From contig JADKIP010000018.1 of the NCBI GenBank assembly GCA_016721185.1, forward strand, positions 1-64,000: a stretch of DNA of 64,000 nucleotides, read 5' to 3'. Of this stretch, positions 1 to 7,828 are shown in pieces. The notes under the pieces are model-generated. The model ran no database searches, was not told the origin of the DNA, and saw only the letters and a list, made by a program, of their open reading frames with translations. Both the position numbers and the translations under genes were made by a program. This stretch comes from Candidatus Dechloromonas phosphorivorans (GTDB taxonomy: Bacteria; Pseudomonadota; Gammaproteobacteria; Burkholderiales; Rhodocyclaceae). Each line of letters opens with the position of its first letter. The stretch's first letter is position 1.

Positions 1-365
1 ACTCATGGCGAACGATCTCGCGCGGCGCGCCGGATCAGGGCTTGCGGCCCCGCTTCTGGGGGTATGCCAAGCAATCTCGATACCCGGATTCGACGAGGAA
101 TTCTCGGTTACCGGCACATCGGCAGAAACCGAGCCTCCGCTTCGTTGAAGAGTTCTGACTGGCCGTTGCTTGTGCCTCGCTCTTGGCGGCGAACAGTTTG
201 CGCAGGAGGCGTTGAGCTTCTCCCTGGAGAGATCACGCTCGATCTTGCCGGCGACTTTAAGCTCGCCGCGCAGAGCTTCGCGTTCGGTGACGGCCGCCTC
301 TCTATCGGCCATCAGCGCGTTGAATTCTTCGGCGGTCAGGGGTCGTTCCGGACAAGGACAGGCTG
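1..365 (-). pseudogene. IS66 transposase (tnpC) N-terminal remnant
   Basis: The minus-strand translation contains LTAEEFNALMADRE, then an ERDLSREKLNA segment. After a one-base frame change it reads LLRKLFAAKSEAQ, and after another GQSELFNEAEA. This is the coiled-coil N-terminal region that precedes the catalytic domain of IS66 TnpC. At least two frameshifts are present, and the DDE domain, if it survives, is outside the window. It cannot make an active transposase. Confidence 0.7.
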
Positions 366-760
366 ACTGAACCGCCAAAAATCGTTTCCCCACGCGCTAG
401 TAATTTCGGGCCGGGTGCGGCGGCATGGCCGATAAATTGATCCCATCCGGTAGCCAGTGCAATTACTCGACGGTCCGTCCGATGAGATCGACCTCAACAG
501 GCCATTTGAAGCGATCTGCCTCCAGCCGCCGGATGAGCGCCAGAATCCATTGCGATCCCAGAGCAGAATCTTGATCCGGTCGCGCCGGCGTTGCCGAATT
601 ACAGGCGGCCTGCGCAACGGGTCGAGCCTAGCCCTGTTCAACCAGCAGGCGAGTCCGTTGATGCTCTTGCGGCCACCTCACCGCATCCCGGTGCAGGAAG
701 ACCTTCAGCCGGGAATCGAGTCGGAACATGGCAGGGTGGAAAGCAGCCGAAGAACATGCG
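366..760 (-). pseudogene. IS66 accessory protein TnpB (Orf2) remnant
   Basis: The minus strand reads GLACWLNRARLDPLRRPP, then RDRIKILLWDRNGFW, which is the signature of IS66 Orf2/TnpB. A second frame continues with RRLEADRFKWPVEVD and a C-terminal LPDGINL segment. At least one frameshift and an in-frame stop break the gene. It lies directly upstream of the tnpC remnant, as in intact IS66 elements. TnpB is required for transposition of IS66-type elements but its biochemical role is poorly known. Confidence 0.7.
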
Positions 761-764
761 CCAG

Positions 765-1110
765 CTGCTCAGCCGGCAATGCCGACCATTCCAGCCGAAC
801 GCCGTTGGGAAGCCGGCAGCCAGTTCCGGCGGCGTGATCGGCGAACGATGGGCGCTGACTGGCACCACCGGGATAAACGCGCCGGCCTTTCTGCTGTTCG
901 TTTCACTGAACTACCAGCAACCGATTGGCCCAAATGTTTGCCGATCCATTTGCAGGAGATTGGCATTGATGCCGTGCATCAACGCCAGTTTCGCCACCGA
1001 TACGCCGGGTTGCAAACTAGCTTCAATCAATTCGCTTGGCTTGCGGGTCGTAGCAGCGTAAGCGGCCATCCTGCTTGTGGCTAACAACCACTCGCTCGTT
1101 CAACCTGAAA
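765..1110 (-). pseudogene. IS66 accessory protein TnpA (Orf1) remnant
   Basis: The minus strand contains LNERVVVSHKQDGRLR followed, after a frame change, by IEASLQPGVSVAKLALMH and GINANLLQ. This matches the helix-turn-helix region of IS66 TnpA, usually written as QPGVSVAxLALxxGINANLL. A frameshift separates the two parts and another occurs before the C-terminus. It is the first gene of the decayed IS66 element. Confidence 0.65.
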
Positions 1111-1189
1111 TCTGCCTCTGTCTTAAGGTGTCCTGCTTGTCTTTACGTGGACACATCTTTCACCACCAACGGTTAGCGCGAAAGTGCGT

Positions 1190-1890
1190 AGTTTATTGAG
1201 CGCTTACGTTTGAGGCGCCGACCATGACCAAAGTAGCGCTCTTCAATCGCGCCAAAGTACCGTCACGTTGAGCTTTCTCGACAAAGTCCGAGACGCGTGC
1301 GGTCTCTCGACGTTTGGTTTTACCTAACCACCAGACAACAGGCTCGTTTTCACTGAGGTACAGCGTTGTCTGTAGTGAAGGTACAAACTGCGTTGCGATG
1401 TCGATCAGGTCGAATCCATTGCTGCCAATTCGATTTTTGGCTGCCAACCGACTCCAGCAGGTTGAAAATATCGCCTTCGCTGACTTCACAACTTGCAAAC
1501 CGGGAATTGTCTTTTGCAATGCGTGCAGGCTCGCCAGTTGTCGCGAACCCGTCAGGGCGTGAATTATTTTGCCTTGCAATTCATCATTTTCAGAAATTGG
1601 CAACGAGGGCTTCATGCTGAACCAGAATATCGTGGCTTTTGCAGAATAGGCGGCGTCGCTTTTTGGTCAATGCCCTCGGTGTATTCAGCCAGGCCGTTGC
1701 AATATGCGCTTCTCCAGCCGCCATGAGGTTCAATTTCAGCCGGGGTACAACCGTATATTTGACGCCGACGCCAAGTTCGAGGGCGAATGCCTCAATCAAG
1801 TCATGTTCAACCCCGGCTTTCTGAATCATCGATCATGTGTCAGCGGCCCCTTTGTGGTGAGCACGAGCAGATCATGTTGCGCCGGCGTAG
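1190..1890 (-). pseudogene. Truncated mltF-like gene (substrate-binding domain only)
   Basis: Two minus-strand segments in different frames join into the periplasmic-binding-protein domain found at the N-terminus of MltF-type membrane-bound lytic transglycosylases. The upstream piece (about 1590-1829) contains VEHDLIEAFALELGVGV and AAGEAHIATAWL. The downstream piece (1193-1615) contains LQGKIIHALTGSRQLASL and EKAQRDGTLARLKSA. A further fragment in another frame near 1840-1890 resembles the start of this domain. The catalytic transglycosylase domain that should follow is missing; decayed IS66 sequence lies there instead. It is a clear relic with at least one frameshift and a lost 3' half. Confidence 0.65.
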
Positions 1891-2006
1891 GAAAGGCCGG
1901 GCACGGATGATTACGGGCTTGTCGCATGCAGCAAAAGAATTAGTAGTCCAGAAGAATGCTTTTCAAGCTAATCATTTCGTCTTTGTGCTATTCTATCGGC
2001 CGCTTC

Positions 2007-2096
<90 letters not shown>

Positions 2097-2109
2097 AGCG
2101 ACAATAAAC

Positions 2110-2136
2110 AAGCGCCTTTCGGGGCGCTTTTTTTTT
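2110..2136 (+). terminator. Rho-independent terminator after tRNA-Ser
   Basis: AGCGCC (2111-2116) pairs with GGCGCT (2123-2128) around a short loop and is followed by a run of nine or more T. It sits 14 bases after the tRNA 3' end and matches an intrinsic terminator for the tRNA transcript. Confidence 0.85.
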
Positions 2137-2573
2137 ACCCCCTATTAAACCCCCGAAATGTAGAGCGATTGGCTGGCTCAAGCTGAGACGCGCACTCTAC
2201 CTCGATAGGCATGGGCTGAACAGACTTGATCTATTGGCAAAACTACAGTCTTGCCGGCCTTTCCTTTTGCCACTTCCGTAGGGCATTTGAATTCTCGTCG
2301 TTTCATTGGCAAAAACTTTGCAGCTTGGCCATGGCTGGGTTGTGTTGTCGCGATACGTCCTGCACTATCTTCATCATCATGCCCACTTGGTCACCCGCCC
2401 CCGGCACACTCGCTACCTACGTCGGTGGACCAAGGCACAGACACGCAATGTCATCGTGGTTGCTGAAGCGGTTGCTGGTCGGATGATTGTCGAGGCATTG
2501 GCCGGAAGGGCGCGAATGTTAGGCTGACCGTGAAGCGCGAGAGTCTGCGAGAGCCGCAACCGGATTTGTTTGC
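2137..2573. other. No recognisable gene
   Basis: Several short overlapping open frames exist (2226-2486, 2251-2466, 2306-2527). None has a convincing ribosome binding site, domain or consistent codon pattern, and they overlap one another in different frames. I see nothing supportable here. Confidence 0.4.
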
Positions 2574-2786
2574 ATGAATAGCCAACTCTTGATAATTGCC
2601 ACTATCCCCGGCCTCGTCGCTCTCTTCTACATACTCTGGAGAGTGGAGCGGTACTTCACCATTCGCCGAGCCAAGCGTGAGCAGAATGACCCCCGAAGCC
2701 AATACGACTACGTGTGCTACCCAATACTTGACCCTGATTCAGAGGTGATTCTCGTCAGCGGTAGGCACAAGCGAGAACCAAAGTGA
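2574..2786 (+). CDS. Small hypothetical protein with one membrane helix
   Basis: The 70-residue open frame starts at ATG. It has a hydrophobic segment at about residues 5-23 (LLIIATIPGLVALFYILW) followed by a basic stretch (RRAKREQ) and a soluble tail of about 35 residues. This fits a small inner-membrane protein with the N-terminus out and the basic side in the cytoplasm (inference from the positive-inside rule). No strong Shine-Dalgarno sequence is seen. Its stop TGA overlaps a GTG start (GTGA) of the next short frame, which hints that both are translated. I do not recognise a family. The frame could be fortuitous. Confidence 0.35.
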   Translation: MNSQLLIIATIPGLVALFYILWRVERYFTIRRAKREQNDPRSQYDYVCYPILDPDSEVILVSGRHKREPK

Positions 2787-2917
2787 GCAACTGGCAGGAG
2801 GGACAGCACCTAGCGAATAAATCCGCCAATTCCCCTCATCCTATCGCCGCCGAAGCGACTCACGCGGAAGCTGATTTGCCGAACGTTCAGCCAGTCAATT
2901 CAAGTGTAGCAAGATAG
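2783..2917 (+). CDS. Possible 44-residue hypothetical protein coupled to the previous frame
   Basis: A GTG start at 2783 overlaps the upstream stop in a GTGA arrangement typical of translational coupling. The frame ends at TAG (2915-2917). The product is polar, rich in Ala, Asn, Pro and His, with no membrane helix or known motif. The overlap is the only support, so the call is weak. Confidence 0.2.
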   Translation: MSNWQEGQHLANKSANSPHPIAAEATHAEADLPNVQPVNSSVAR

Positions 2918-3045
2918 CTCCAGCCTGTCGCGCAGGCCGTGCCTTCGGTAAGGACACCCAGTTTCCTACTGACGCCATTACAACCGGGGCGAGAGCAGCA
3001 GACGCTCTGGAGAGCAATCCAAGTATAGCAACTACACTCGGCTAG

Positions 3046-3061
3046 GGTCTGTTGACAATCA
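3046..3061 (+). repeat. Left inverted repeat of the IS5-family element
   Basis: GGTCTGTTGACAATCA is the reverse complement of the right end with one mismatch. The flanking CTAG duplication lies immediately outside. Confidence 0.85.
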
Positions 3062-3172
3062 GTCCGTCCATTAATCCATTTGGTATAGACAGACAAATTT
3101 CTCGTTCACATTCAAAGACTTACCAAGCGTCTGTTCCAGCGGACAAGTTGTGCTTATATCCTGACTTTTTGG

Positions 3173-3934
3173 GTGGCGTCGGGATGGCACGCGTGGTTGC
3201 GTAACGATCAGTTTGAACGGATTAGCAGCACTGCTCCCAGGCAAGGTCAGCGATCCGGGGCGCACGGCAGCCGACAATCGGTTGTTTGTCGAAGGGGTGT
3301 TGTGGATCGCCCGTACGGGAAGTCCCTGGCGCGATCTGCCTACCGAGTTTGGCCCCTGGAATAGCGTCTATCAGCGCTTTGCCCGATGGTCGCGGCGTGG
3401 CATCTGGCATCGTGTCTTTGCCCGACTGGCATGGGATGCAGATTTCGAAGAAGTCTTCATCGACAGCACCATTGTTCGCGCTCACCAGCATGCGGCGGGT
3501 GCACCCAAAAAAACGGTGACCAGGCGCTCGGGCGATCACGCGGCGGACTGAGTACTAAAATTCATGCTTTGGTGGAAGGCTTGGGAACGCTCGCCCGATT
3601 CCACCTGACCGGCGGTCAAGCCGGTGACAGTCCTCAGGCGCTACCGCTACTGGGTGACCTGCAACCTGACTCACTCAGCGCCGACAAAGCCTACGACACC
3701 GACGCCATTCTCGACTACCTCGCTGACAAAGGCATTGAAGCCGTTATTCCACCGCGCAAACATCGTATCGTCCAGCGCTCATTCGATCAGCACAAGTACA
3801 AAAACAGGAACTTGGTCGAACGCTTCTTCTGTCGCATCAAACAATTCCGCCGCATCGCCACGCGTTACGACAAACTCGCCGAGCGCTTTTCTTCCTTCGT
3901 CGCGCTGGCCGCCGCCGTCATATGGCTCACTTGA
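3173..3934 (+). pseudogene. IS5-family DDE transposase, frame-disrupted
   Basis: The translation starts at GTG 3173 (MASGWHAWLRNDQFERI). One extra A near 3223 shifts it into a second frame (LAALLPGKVSDPGRTAADNR) that runs to 3551. A run of seven A at about 3509 then allows the frame to change to the third part, ending at 3934. The second change resembles the programmed -1 frameshift of this family, while the first does not. Catalytic residues are visible: D in EVFIDSTIVRAH, D in LSADKAYDTD, and E in LVERFFCRIKQFRR. The protein would be about 250 residues, the normal size. The N-terminal shift makes it probably inactive unless it is a sequencing error. Confidence 0.75.
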
Positions 3935-3947
3935 TTGTCAACACACC
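3932..3947 (-). repeat. Right inverted repeat of the IS5-family element
   Basis: TGATTGTCAACACACC mirrors the left end with one mismatch and is followed by the CTAG duplication at 3948-3951. It overlaps the transposase stop region. Confidence 0.85.
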
Positions 3948-4005
3948 CTAGCGTGCCGTTGATTGAGTTCGAAACGAAGCCCGAAATTAACCGAGATTTG
4001 ATTGT

Positions 4006-5089
4006 TCAGCCTTTGCCCGAGCTTGTCATCTTATGGAGCAAGTGTTGAGCCAACAGTTTCGGCGGCATTCTTAGCCAATGATAACGAATCGCACCGGCAT
4101 GTTTGACTAAACGATCACTAAGACTGGGTGGCGTATCAGGCAAACTAGGCAGGGTGCCTCGCGTCAGCAATATATCCATCAAATATTGAACAAAAGTCGA
4201 AGGCGGTGCCTGGGTTACTTTTTTCGGTAGCGGGGTGTCAAGCCAGTTACTGCAGTATCGCAAGGCATACCAAAGATATCGTCCCGCGCCATGCTCATCG
4301 GCTCTTTGTTGCAGGTTACTCCAGTCATTTTCACCATTGATTGCCCGACGGATCATGCCATCAAGGTCGACAAGGTCTCGCAGATGACCGCTCAGTTCAG
4401 AATCCTGAAACAGATGAATGGCCGCGTGAATGATCTGGTCAAATGGGTGGAGTGTGAAATATCGAGAGTCAGGCACCCGTTGAAGGCTGGAAAACAGTAG
4501 TGCATCGTTGGCGCGAACACGACTGGTGATTGGTGTAATGGTATGGTGCAGATCCACTTCCAGTGCATGGCCGGGATAACGCATGGGAGGGAGTTCGTGG
4601 CTCCATTCGCGATAGTAATGCTGGTCATAATTACTGGTGGTTTCCGGAAACCCAGCCTGCGGCATTTAAGGCTGCCTCAGCTTCATTGAGGTCGCTGCGC
4701 TTGACCAGAAGGTCGACGTCATTCGGCATCCGGCCTTTGGCAAACTCTTGTTGCTGGACGATATAGGCAGCGCCTTTTAGGAGCACAACCGTTATCTTTG
4801 GCGGAAGAACCTTGTCCAAGGCACGCAACTCCATGCGTACCATCTGCTGGCGGTGTGCAGAAAAATTAATAGATGACCTAAGGTGGCCACGAACTCGTTC
4901 AGGGATTTGCTCCCATATTGGTCGATTTTCTTTTAGCCTGCCGGCAATCAAGCCGAGCAGACGTGCTTGTCTGGCAAGGCGGACGGTATCGTCCCAGTCG
5001 GCAAGGTTCATTGAGGGCGCGTGGCGGCAATCCCGAAGGAGTGGCAGCAAATGTCTAGCTGCCGGAGATTTTTGCCAATCGTTATGCAT
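4006..5089 (-). pseudogene. HPr-rel-A-linked nucleotidyltransferase family protein, one frameshift
   Basis: The family is the uncharacterised nucleotidyltransferases (NTP_transf_5-like). The core reads ITVVLLKGAAYIV then GRMPNDVDLLVKR, in which the D-V-D pair is the metal-binding motif. After a one-base frame change near 4650 it continues with NYDQHYYREWSHELPPM and LEVDLHHTI, typical of the same family. The start is placed at ATG 5089, because it overlaps the HprK-like stop by 8 bases; an open frame upstream exists but runs inside the neighbour. It is the last gene of a four-gene minus operon. The nucleotide and acceptor substrates are unknown. The single shift could be a base-calling error. 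Confidence 0.7.
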
Positions 5090-6023
5090 TTGTGGAGGAG
5101 GATTCAAGAAGCAAGTCATGCAAACAACGCACTGCATCTTCAAGGCAACTGTAGCGTAGCTCATATGCCGGGCAGGAAGCCGCCACGTTGGCTACTGCCG
5201 CAAATGAAATGGGGCCGAGCAGTGCATAGTTGAAGCTGTTGAATGCCAGTCTGGTAAATGCATGTTCCGGTGCCTGGGGCTTCAAGCTGAGTTCAGCGCC
5301 CGCTTCATACTTGGGGAAAATCACAAGTGCAGGTTTGGCTGGCTGTCTCACTGCTGAAACACTTGCTTCGTCGGGTGCAAGATGAGCCACGTCACCCTTG
5401 CGGGTTGCCTTGAACGTGGGACCCAGCCAGGCGTCATCGGAAAATGAACGAATGACGTCGATTGAGCGGTTTTTAAGGGCAACTGGCTTTAACATCGGTA
5501 GCAGGAGGCCGGTCTCGGGGTCAAGAACACCGAACTCATCGGATAACAATCGAAAGCCACGTAACATCAGGGCTGCAGATAGTGTGCTTTTCCCTGAGCC
5601 TGGTGTTGCGGCCATAATTACAGCACGATCACCCCAAGCTAGCGTACCGGCGTGCAGAAGTACATACTGGTTGAAGCGCTGAGCGAAGCACCAGTTAATT
5701 CCCCATTCATACATCGGTAGCGCATCCGAAAGCGGGAATGGGTCGAAGGGTTGAATCCCGTCGATGGTGAAGTGACAAGTCGGCCGAAATAATTGACGGA
5801 TGACAGATCCGGGATGAAGGCGCACATGGAAATCTGAGAAGGGTTCATTTCCGATGAGCCGAAATGCGCGATAAACGATTTTTAGCGCTTCCTCGAATTG
5901 AGTTCCATCTGCCGTCAATTTGACTGTACAGGCCCCATAATCAAGATTCAGACTACCTGACTTGAGTGCTGATGAAATCGTTTCGAGGGAAAGAGTGCCA
6001 AAAGTTGCAGGCCGAGTACTCAT
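5082..6023 (-). CDS. HprK-related kinase A
   Basis: The 313-residue protein resembles HPr(Ser) kinase in its P-loop half. Walker A is GSGKST at residues 142-147, preceded by LLHAGTLAWGDRAVIMAA, with the downstream FRLLSDEFGVLD region typical of this group. It lacks the N-terminal domain of true HprK and no HPr gene is nearby. This matches the family called HprK-related kinase A, found with a PqqD-like protein and a nucleotidyltransferase. Its start overlaps the PqqD-like stop by 4 bases (ATGA), and its end overlaps the nucleotidyltransferase start. The expected activity is ATP-dependent phosphorylation of an unknown target; the target is not identified. The family call is confident, the function is not. 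Confidence 0.85.
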   Translation of the reverse strand: MSTRPATFGTLSLETISSALKSGSLNLDYGACTVKLTADGTQFEEALKIVYRAFRLIGNEPFSDFHVRLHPGSVIRQLFRPTCHFTIDGIQPFDPFPLSDALPMYEWGINWCFAQRFNQYVLLHAGTLAWGDRAVIMAATPGSGKSTLSAALMLRGFRLLSDEFGVLDPETGLLLPMLKPVALKNRSIDVIRSFSDDAWLGPTFKATRKGDVAHLAPDEASVSAVRQPAKPALVIFPKYEAGAELSLKPQAPEHAFTRLAFNSFNYALLGPISFAAVANVAASCPAYELRYSCLEDAVRCLHDLLLESSSTNA

Positions 6024-6283
6024 TGGCCGAGCATACCAATTTCTCTGAGCATTCCCAAAAAGTCGCTAATTGAGCTGGATTCAGGGTCCAACTCGTATTC
6101 ATCTCGTAAAACCTGTCTGAGAGAAGCCATCGTTACAGGCCTGTCAGTAGAGAGTTCAGTAATAATGTCCGCGATAACCGTCGCTGATGGTGGTAAAAGG
6201 TGCGACTCCCAAGTCTCGGAATCGAAAACTGCTGTTGCATCACCCAGTCGAATTAGTGTCAAGCGGCTCTGAGTCACAACCAT
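6020..6283 (-). CDS. HPr-rel-A system PqqD-like peptide chaperone
   Basis: The 87-residue protein has the PqqD-type winged-helix pattern: a short beta-rich N-terminus (LTLIRLGDATAVFDSET), a central helix after LLPPSATVIADIITEL, and a C-terminal SISDFLGMLREIGML segment. PqqD-family proteins bind precursor peptides for modifying enzymes. By analogy this one could present a peptide or protein to the kinase or nucleotidyltransferase, which is inference. The start is ATG 6283, nine bases after the stop of the Tat-signal gene. The end overlaps the kinase gene by ATGA, so translation is coupled. Confidence 0.8.
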   Translation of the reverse strand: MVVTQSRLTLIRLGDATAVFDSETWESHLLPPSATVIADIITELSTDRPVTMASLRQVLRDEYELDPESSSISDFLGMLREIGMLGQ

Positions 6284-6291
6284 TTATCAAG

Positions 6292-6836
6292 CTAATTCAG
6301 AATGTTTGAAGTCAGATTGGCCCCAGGTGTTACGGAGTTCCAGCAACTGGTGCCTGCAACGGGATCGAGTACCGGGGCAGTACCAAGATAGACGAATGAC
6401 TCCGGGCTGGCCGATTCTGAGTACTTGTCGTGATCGACAAGTAAATAATAAAATCGGTTTTGCACATCTACTGCGGGATAGGTGGAATCAAGGTTTATGA
6501 CTTTAGTTACCGCACTTGAATTGATATTAACTCGATACCAGTCTGTTCCAAGAGTAAATGCATTTCTTACAATAGGCGTTGTGCCATTCTGGGTGTTAAT
6601 AATCTGATCTCTTTTCTTTGTACTTTGTAGCGTATCCACGTGTCAGTCGCACCGGGAGAGGTAGTCGCTCCGACCGGTGTAGGTAAACTGTTACTTTTTT
6701 CGTTGCAGGTAAGGCTAGTTGCTGCCACAGCTGCGCCAGTCGGTAGTGTAAACATTAAGGGAGCGCCAGCTACCGCCTTGAGAATACCGCGTCGATGTTG
6801 TTTTTTTTGTTCTTCTTCGGATTGTTGGTGAGTCAT
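6292..6836 (-). pseudogene. Tat-signal exported protein of the HPr-rel-A operon, one frameshift
   Basis: The start is ATG 6836, chosen for the AAGGA box 8 bases upstream; an in-frame GTG at 6902 is less likely. Residues 14-20 (HRRGILK) plus a hydrophobic stretch ending LPTGAAVAA form a twin-arginine signal peptide. The mature part is Thr/Ser/Asn-rich, with one Cys near the N-terminus and one near the C-terminus. A one-base frame change near 6630 is needed to join two open parts into about 180 residues. The second part has segments such as FTLGTDWYRVNIN and QNRFYYLLVDHDKYS, suggesting a beta-rich fold. I do not recognise a family. As first gene of the cassette it is a candidate substrate of the PqqD-like and kinase proteins. 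Confidence 0.6.
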
Positions 6837-6937
6837 TTGGTCGTCCTTGTAATCTGTATGAATGCAATCTGGCTGCAGCGTAACCTTGAAGCCTTCGGTC
6901 ACACCGGAATTAATTCACATATTCTTGTGTTTGATAA

Positions 6938-6953
6938 AGCAATGTTCAAGCCA
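6938..6953 (-). promoter_or_regulatory. Candidate sigma-54 promoter of the HPr-rel-A operon
   Basis: On the minus strand the sequence is TGGCTTGAACATTGCT. It matches the -24/-12 consensus TGGCAC-N5-TTGC with exact GG/GC spacing and two changes in the -24 half. The predicted start lies about 90 bases before the ATG at 6836. PrsR, an NtrC-type activator with GAFTGA, is encoded in the same window. Confidence 0.6.
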
Positions 6954-7025
6954 AACGCGATTTTTGCAATTTTATCAATGGGTTGTGATTGATAGATGAG
7001 TTGCGTTGAAGCTTTTGGAAGCTTT

Positions 7026-7044
7026 GTGTAAAAAAATCCGACAC
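7026..7044 (-). promoter_or_regulatory. Candidate activator box upstream of the sigma-54 promoter
   Basis: An imperfect inverted repeat, GTGT near one end and ACAC near the other around an A/T tract and CCG, lies about 75 bases upstream of the -24 element. That is a usual distance for an NtrC-type enhancer site. Assignment to PrsR is inference. Confidence 0.35.
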
Positions 7045-7057
7045 TACTTAGGGTTTG

Positions 7058-7828
7058 TCATTGCAAGGGGATACCTTCCAACAGATAGTTTGCCGGGATT
7101 GCATAAGTGATGCCCGATGGCTGGCTAAGCGCCGACTCTTTCGTCCCTTTGATGAAAACCATGTTTATGACGCCAATGACCTCGCCGGACTCTTGGTCAA
7201 ACACCGGACTTCCACTATTTCCAGGGTAAGCCGTTGCATCCAGCTGAAATATGTTGAATGTCCCAGTTTTGATTCTGCGGATTACTTTTTCATTGAGCTG
7301 TCCTGCATTAGCACCCGGCAGAGCGATTGGTGTGATCGAGGACACCATGCCGCGGTGTGTCACTGGTGAAAAACCGAGGGCGCCACCGATGGGAAAGCCG
7401 GTGAAGGCAATCAACTGGCCTTCACGGACCGTGGCAGAGCTGCGAAGCTTAAGCGCAGGGAGTGCCGTTCCTTCGATCCTGAGCACTGCCAAATCATGGT
7501 TACGGTCTCGATTCACTAGAACAGCTCGCCGAATTTGCGTTTCACCGCTGGCGTTGCGCGCTTGAATGACCAAAACCGGGGCATCGGGATCACCGGCCTC
7601 TGGTACGACATGTGCATTGGTAGCAACCAGATTGCCGTTGCTAATAACGAATCCTGTACCACGCAGTACAAACTGGGGGCTATTCGTTTTCTTGTAGGTG
7701 CCGACAACGACGATAGAAGGTTTTATGCGCTCAATGGTATCAGCGAGATCCGCCAATGCATTACCTGAGGAAAAGCAGGCCAGGGCGCTGAGCAGCAACA
7801 AGCTGAGATGGAACTTGGTAAGTTTCAC
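7058..7828 (-). CDS. Secreted trypsin-like serine protease (S1C-like)
   Basis: The 256-residue protein has a Sec signal peptide (residues 1-26, ending GNALA) and a chymotrypsin-fold protease domain with the full triad: His73 in ATNAHVV, Asp112 in NHDLAVL and Ser205 in YPGNSGSPV. It has no PDZ domain, so it is a short DegP-like periplasmic endopeptidase. Its start overlaps the transglycosylase stop by 4 bases (ATGA), so the two are coupled. It may process surface proteins or cell-wall enzymes (inference). Nothing suggests damage. Confidence 0.88.
   Translation of the reverse strand: MKLTKFHLSLLLLSALACFSSGNALADLADTIERIKPSIVVVGTYKKTNSPQFVLRGTGFVISNGNLVATNAHVVPEAGDPDAPVLVIQARNASGETQIRRAVLVNRDRNHDLAVLRIEGTALPALKLRSSATVREGQLIAFTGFPIGGALGFSPVTHRGMVSSITPIALPGANAGQLNEKVIRRIKTGTFNIFQLDATAYPGNSGSPVFDQESGEVIGVINMVFIKGTKESALSQPSGITYAIPANYLLEGIPLQ

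Larger units (their letters stand above)
1..1110 (-). mobile_element. Decayed IS66-family element, truncated by the window edge
   Basis: Reading the minus strand in pieces gives the three IS66-family genes in the canonical order tnpA, tnpB, tnpC from high to low coordinate. None is open: each needs frame changes. There is no clear terminal inverted repeat at the right end, and the left end lies outside the window. This is a dead relic next to a broken mltF-like gene, and the insertion may have removed that gene's 3' half (inference). Conservation of gene order makes the family call firm although each gene is fragmentary. Confidence 0.75.
3046..3947 (+). mobile_element. IS5-family insertion sequence (IS427-like), 902 bp
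   Basis: The ends are near-perfect 16-bp inverted repeats (3046-3061 and 3932-3947, one mismatch). They are flanked by the 4-bp direct repeat CTAG (3042-3045 and 3948-3951), a typical IS5-family target duplication. The interior encodes a single DDE transposase read in more than one frame. The A-rich slip site near 3506-3515 fits the programmed frameshift known in this family. The intact ends and exact duplication show a fairly recent insertion. An extra base near the transposase N-terminus may have inactivated it. Confidence 0.85.

Noticed and set aside
2226..2527. Three overlapping open frames after the tRNA terminator
   Set aside because: They overlap in different frames, have no ribosome binding site and no protein-like motif; any one could be chance.
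6292..6836. PEP-CTERM substrate for the exosortase
   Set aside because: The C-terminus lacks the Pro-Glu-Pro motif, hydrophobic helix and basic tail; the signal is Tat-type.
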